This document shows, piece by piece, positions 58,701 to 64,000 of a stretch of 64,000 bases of DNA. The notes beneath the pieces were generated by a model. That model worked only from the letters and a program-made list of their open reading frames with translations. It had not been told where the DNA came from and made no database searches. The DNA is from Combretum micranthum (taxonomy: Eukaryota > Streptophyta > Magnoliopsida > Myrtales > Combretaceae), in assembly GCA_024138025.1 (NCBI GenBank), contig JAMXBD010000206.1:62001-126000 (forward strand), read 5' to 3'. The first letter of the stretch is position 1. Every line of letters starts with the position of its first letter. The position numbers and the translations under genes are program-made.

Positions 58701-59027
58701 AAATATAGATGAAAAATAGACATTTTTACTCTTAAATAAATTAAATACAAATGAGATATAGATATGTTGTAGATACAGATAAGATATAGATGAAAATCAA
58801 AAAAGCCAATCTATTTAATCTATTTCTATTTTACATTTTATTTATCTTTTATTGGTATTTTCTAGTGAAACATTTTGTTTCAAAGAAGTACCAAAATGAT
58901 ATTGAATCGACAAAATGGTATCTTGTTAGAGTTGGTTAGCTTAATGCAAAGTTTTGGTTGTACCATGTGTTTATTGATCATACAAGAGGAAATTATTTAA
59001 ATATAAATCATATTAGTTTACTTGCTT
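58701..59027. other. AT-rich intergenic DNA, no gene
   Basis: Contains imperfect GATATAGAT-type repeats near 58750-58800. Confidence 0.5.
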
Positions 59028-59392
59028 AACACTATGTTTGGATGGTCGAAAATCCAAGGAAATAGAAAGAAAACAAGGGAAATGGAAAGAAGTTGGTGTG
59101 TTTGGATATTTTTTTAATGAATGAAACTGGGTGAAGTTGGTAGAAATGAGAGGAAATATGGAGTGGTTATTTTCCGTCGAGGTTTGGGATGAAAGAAGGA
59201 AATTAATTAAATGACAATAACACCCTTTGAAGTATAGTGGAAAAAAACAAAGCTAAGGGTATTTTAGTTAATCACTAACTTTATTTCTCTTCTTTTTATT
59301 TTCATTTCTACTCATTTCTATTTTCACTCATTTATTTCCTTCCATTTCCATTAATCTCCATATTTGAAATATTTTTCAAACACAATGTATAT
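59028..59392. mobile_element. Possible MITE with inverted ACACTATGTTTGG ends
   Basis: The left end reads ACACTATGTTTGGATGGTCG. The complemented right end reads ACATTGTGTTTGAAAAATAT. Inner arms mirror each other as GGAAATGGAAAGAAGT... against ATTTCCTTCCATTTCC. The two arms are GAAATGG-rich and CCATTTC-rich, giving a large fold-back. No target duplication was established. Confidence 0.5.
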
Positions 59393-59584
59393 TTAGACAC
59401 AGAATTGTAAAAGCTGGCAATTTAGGATTTGATCTGTGAGCTCAAACACCACATGATATGATTTTTAAAGAGTTTTGGTAAATAAAAATCGACACGAATA
59501 ATAAATGAATCAAACCAGAAAACAACATGAATTTAAATGTGTTCAGGTTTAGGTTCAAGACTCGAGCATGTTTATAAACTCACG

Positions 59585-60760
59585 AATCCGTTAAAATATA
59601 TATATATATTTTTTTTTTTTTTTTTGTATGCTCATTTTGCTAAAATATTTTTTTTTATATATTTAACTAAATTATAAAATGAAAAGGATATCCATATAAA
59701 AAACAAATTGTATATATATGCATAGCATATTATAAATCATATATAGAACATACATATAACATATATAAAAAATAGATCTTATTTAATAAATAATATATAT
59801 AATTTATACATTAACAAACAATTGATTTATTTGCTACATATACAGCAAATATACTAATATACACAATATAAGTACCATATAGAAGGTAAACCAATTATCT
59901 ATAACAATTATATGTATATATATAACAGACACATATAATCAAACTTATATGTTATAAATACATAATCGATATGTTATATCAAGATTATTAATAAAACATA
60001 TTATATAAATATCTATATTAAAATAAAAATTACATACAAAACATTTATAAAGTGAGTAGATTATATATAATACATATATGTAACGTATAGAGTACATATA
60101 AATAATGGATTACATATAAAGTATATTGCTTAAATTTATATAATAATATATGTGGCATAACATGTATATAACAAATTATATAATATATTTATGCATGTGT
60201 GTATATATATATTTTTCTATACATATATAAGATCTGTAGGTTATAAATATAAAATTTATATGCTATATATGTGTATGTATATGTTATAACTCTTTTGTTA
60301 CGTGAAATAAATATGACATATATATAATTTATAATTTGCAAAGATTATATAAATAAATATATAACTTAAAAGAGTATATATAAACTATAAACTATGTATA
60401 ACATATATCATATAGATGCATATCACATAACATGTAATAGATATTTATAATATATATATGAGTACGCATATAACATATTTTTACATATATAAATCTACAG
60501 GTTATAAACATATAATATATATGTGTTATAATTCATTTATTACATAAATTGAGTATATTATATACGTGTATGTTCGCAATATAGTATATAACTAGATCTA
60601 TCTAAGATAATAACAATTTTAATTCATTAACTTTCCAACATAACATAATATATTTGAATTATGGTGGTATTTATATATTTATATATTTTTATATGTCTTA
60701 TTAATTAATAAGCGGGTTGACACAGGACACAATATAAATAAGTTGAGTCAAGGATTTTTG
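59585..60760. repeat. Extremely AT-rich TATA/ATATAT tract
   Basis: About 1.2 kb almost wholly of A and T, built from ACATATATA, TTATAAAT and ATATATAT words with few G or C. No strict period is visible. It may act as a nuclear matrix-attachment or fragile-type region, but that is inference. Confidence 0.75.
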
Positions 60761-60815
60761 TCTTTATCTATACTATTAAAGCAAAACCACCCTTTTGGTG
60801 TTTTTTTTTTTTTTG

Positions 60816-61143
60816 GTCACGTTTGAGTTTGGGAATGGCGAATCCATTACATAGAATGGAATGGCTAAAAAGTATAATTGTCAAGAATGCCCTTAGTAAT
60901 AAATATAAATTATTAATATATGATAGGATAAAAAAAGTAATTACACTCATATAATTAATAAGAGTGGACTAGAATAACGATTTCGCCTTCTCAAAGGCAG
61001 AATCGAATTCTCCTTCAAAGCCGAAATCATTGATTCCAAGGAATCGCGATTTTGGCTTCTCAAAACGCTTCTAAACACTAGGAAAGGGAATAGAAGTTGG
61101 AATCGTGATTCCATTCCGGCCCATTCTTGCATACTAAACGTGT
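60816..61143. mobile_element. Possible MITE with inverted CACGTTT ends
   Basis: The left end reads CACGTTTGAGTTTGGGAATGG. The complemented right end reads CACGTTTAGTATGCAAGAATGG. GGAATGGAAT-type text occurs on both arms, and the inner part (60970-61060) is GC-richer, with internal AATCGCGATT and GGCTTCTCAAA motifs in both orientations. Target duplication unclear. Confidence 0.5.
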
Positions 61144-62190
61144 CATTAGTGTAATAGGGTTTTATACTTAATTGACAAATCTGGAAAAAAAATATTCCAA
61201 AATTTAATCATACTTTTTGAAATGATTAGGACATAATTAATAGACTAATTGTATAAACCTATCGAATATATTTGTAAGCTACTTGAATTAGGATAGGTAT
61301 ATATTGGAGATTGATTAGACATGATATTTCCTTGAGACAAATTTGATTTTGATAGAATTTCATGCTTCAAATGCTTGGTTCAATCAGATCCATGCTTAAG
61401 TGTGATTGAACTCATCTTTAAGTGTATTAATTAATATTGCTTTAATTTGAAAACAATTATTTTCTAATTGATTAAATGATCTGTAATGAGCTTAATTAAT
61501 TTGAGAAGAGTATTATCTTGAGTTGAACTCATGCTCAAAAGTCCAAATTCATAAAATTGAGCTTTAAATTTTTTAGTTATGTTTAAACATTAGCTTAATG
61601 TTGGAGTGAGTGAATAAAGGTTAAGTAGGATATAATACTCCTGTGAAGATTTTTATTATAATATAAAATTTTTCCTGTAAGTTTTTCAATGTCCTGTCAA
61701 TTTTGAAATAATATCATATACATTTCTTGTGAAAGCTTTCATCTTGCTCGTGAAAATATATAACCTAATATATAACAACACCAAATCTAATATATATTTT
61801 TTACAAATACAATAATACTTAATGAAAAATATTTTTTTTATTAGTATAAGATTTTACGATGATTTTGACTTCAATCACCACCACAAAGAGACCATAGCTA
61901 TCATCCACTATATTTTATGATGAAGATGATTAGGGCGATATCGTATCCATAATTAGATAGGACAAGTGATCTACTAATAACATTCTAATATTGATAAAGA
62001 TCATAACTATTATAGGTCATGGATCAAAGCCTTACCAATTGAGCTAGTGATCATGGTCGAAACCTTACCAACCGGTTCAACATGCTGGTTAATGAAAACC
62101 TTTTACAACAGTATAAAACAAACTTCAACCTTCACCGACACAATCATACTCCTTCCGTAGACACCCACGCAGTGTCTATGCAAGAATGCA
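61144..62190. other. AT-rich intergenic DNA, one tRNA-like stretch
   Basis: No gene. On the minus strand, 62090-62020 contains CTAGCTCAATTGGTAAGGC, which resembles a pol III A box, and may be a SINE trace. Confidence 0.4.
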
Positions 62191-62366
62191 AACTGTCTTT
62201 TTAATTCAATCAATATCCACAATGACTTTAGTAATTCAACTTTAAGAAGAAATGAGAAAAACACACAAAAAATGAATCCAAACTGTCTTTTTAATTCAAT
62301 CAATATCCACAATGACTTTAGTAATTCAACTTTAAGAAGAAATGAGAAAAACACACAAAAAATGAA
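62191..62366. repeat. Near-perfect 90-base tandem duplication
   Basis: 62191-62280 and 62281-62366 are identical over about 86 bases, from AACTGTCTTTTTAATTC to AAAATGAAT, with no point difference noticed. It must be recent or an assembly effect. Confidence 0.92.
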
Positions 62367-64000
62367 TAAATAAATAAATAATGTAATATGTTTAGAGTTT
62401 TCACCTTTTGTAATGGGCAAATATTATCAAGTGGTATGCGGTACTCAACATCAGCCTCTACAATTTGTATATGTTATAGTATAAGTCTTGTGATGGGTGC
62501 GGGTGTGAAAATGTTGTATCTTGTTCCTTACTTTTCAGTATGTTTGGTTTATTGGTTTGTCATATGTTTTATATTTGTTTTAATCATATTATTAGTCAAA
62601 AACAGATATTAATGAAAAGAAGATATTTTTATTTATTAGCAAACTTTATAGATCAAATATAAATAAAATATAGATACATATCATCCAAACAAAATAGAAA
62701 CAAGCTTAAAAAAATGAAAAATAAACCTTTTATACTCACACAAAACCTTCCTAACCATATAAATTCCAAAGTTATCCTCTTTTAACATTGTGCCTCAATG
62801 TGATTAACACATCCCATAGGTAAGTCCAGTAATCATTAAGATATTATAATAATCTTATAAAATACCATTTTCATTTATTTATTTTACATAACAATTTGAT
62901 AATAAGATAGTGTTTAATTTTTAGTACAATAGGACACAATGAGAGCAAGATGGTACAAAATAATTTCCTTATACCATATTTAGAATGTCAAGTAAGGAAT
63001 ATGGATCTTTTATGTTTATATTATTTACAATGCATCAGTATACACTAAAATTTGATAGTTATACTATTCATATAATTTTGCATATATTTTAAAAATATTT
63101 TTTTATTTAATTACTATCCATCATTACTACTATCAGGGTTACCAACTCTATTATTATCGCATCATCATTGTCACTATTATACGACCAACACTATTGATAA
63201 TGTTGGTAGTTTGGTTTAGTGTTATCTTGATGGCCATCATGATAGTGGTAATGTATTAATAATATATTGATAATTGAGGTAAAATATCAGTGCTATATTG
63301 ACGGTTGTACTGATTGTAGTAGTAGCCACCACAGCATCAATGATTGTCGATGGTGGTCCTCTAGTGATGGCACCATGGCAATCATAAGATTAAGTGGTGA
63401 TAATGAGATGACGACCTTGACATTAATTTGAGGTCTTCATTTAGAGATATTATTTTTTATATATTCCAAGGTTTCTTCGCTACCAAATTAAAGGACAAAA
63501 ATTTTGAATTTTTCCTGCCACGTAAAAGGAGATTTGTTATTAACAGATTATTTTATAAACTAAATATATGAAAATGAATCTTGTCTAATTTAGTATTTTA
63601 AAAAATAAAAAAATAAATGAATCTAATAATGTTATCACTGATCTTCCAATGTGATGAATTGTATATGAATTCCCTTCTTTATTATAATGACAGCAAAAGA
63701 AAAAAGAAAAGAAAAGAATTTAATGATAAATTGGTTTAAGCACTATCCATTATGATGTGGGAGATGATCCTTTACTCACTTTTAATTAATAATATAGTGG
63801 TTAAGGATTCTTCTTTCTCATATGTATATATATGGAGAAAACTGTCGATTTATCAATTTGTTAAAAAATTACTTACATAAATATCTATTATATGAAAAAT
63901 AATAACCCAAAAATTGATGTAAAATCACATATATAAGATGTCATTATACATTTTTATGAATGTTGCTTGTCTTATATACGATTATTATGATTTTTTGTGA
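62367..64000. other. AT-rich intergenic DNA, no gene recognised
   Basis: Contains TAAA repeats near 62366, a GATGGTG/CATCAT-rich stretch at 63120-63430, and short ORFs without motif. Nothing else is assignable. Confidence 0.5.

Noticed and set aside
62020..62090. A possible tRNA or SINE on the minus strand (CTAGCTCAATTGGTAAGGC)
   Set aside because: Only an A-box-like stretch is good. No cloverleaf or convincing B box at the right distance.
1..64000. CRISPR arrays, bacterial operons, riboswitches, organelle inserts, rRNA or tRNA genes
   Set aside because: None seen. Repeats are transposon-type or simple, and the coding sequences are spliced plant genes or decayed transposon proteins.

Overview
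This window is AT-rich nuclear DNA from a flowering plant, almost certainly a eudicot. The two real genes have plant-type introns and encode plant-specific versions of their families. Everything else is a nested, decayed transposon landscape. I saw no bacterial-type operons, no CRISPR array, no rRNA or tRNA gene and no organelle insert.

There are two host genes, both on the plus strand. At 42.5-45.1 kb is a complete eight-exon calcineurin B-like calcium sensor (CBL1/CBL9 type, 213 residues). It has a TATA box, a CT-rich leader, a probable 5'-UTR intron and a five-codon upstream ORF. At 51.1-57.8 kb is a 13-exon DXO1 gene (plant RNA 5'-end deNADding/decapping exoribonuclease homologue). It is complete except for five places where one base seems to be missing. 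Three of these, plus a broken splice donor, lie in the exon that carries the catalytic motifs.

The transposons, region by region, are as follows. 0-1 kb holds a LINE RNase H tail. 1.4-5.0 kb holds a minus-strand Ty1/copia relic (LTRs, initiator-Met tRNA primer site, gag) with a 2.0-kb gypsy-type solo LTR inserted inside gag. 5.0-6.1 and 19.6-21 kb hold two diverged copies of one LTR-like repeat in opposite orientation. 15.1-18.9 kb holds a full-length hAT element with an exact 8-bp target duplication and a dead transposase. 23.3-26.6 kb holds a decayed CACTA (En/Spm, TNP2) transposase split by a small hAT element. 31.85-33.83 kb holds a gypsy-type solo LTR with an exact 5-bp duplication. 46.8-49.6 kb holds a decayed L1-type LINE (endonuclease plus reverse transcriptase) that itself contains a SINE.

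Across the window lie at least six further non-autonomous hAT elements, four MITEs of a TIR family that makes 9-bp duplications, one further long-TIR MITE, and two or three tRNA-derived SINEs. Four of the hAT elements share GC-rich subterminal arrays of GGTTC/GAACC and TIRs of the type TAGACGTCGACACGG, so they form one family with the 15.1-18.9 kb copy as the coding member. The 58-64 kb end is very AT-rich and has no recognisable gene. I found no convincing novel gene system. The most notable signals are the hAT family, the nested insertions and the clustered missing bases in DXO1.
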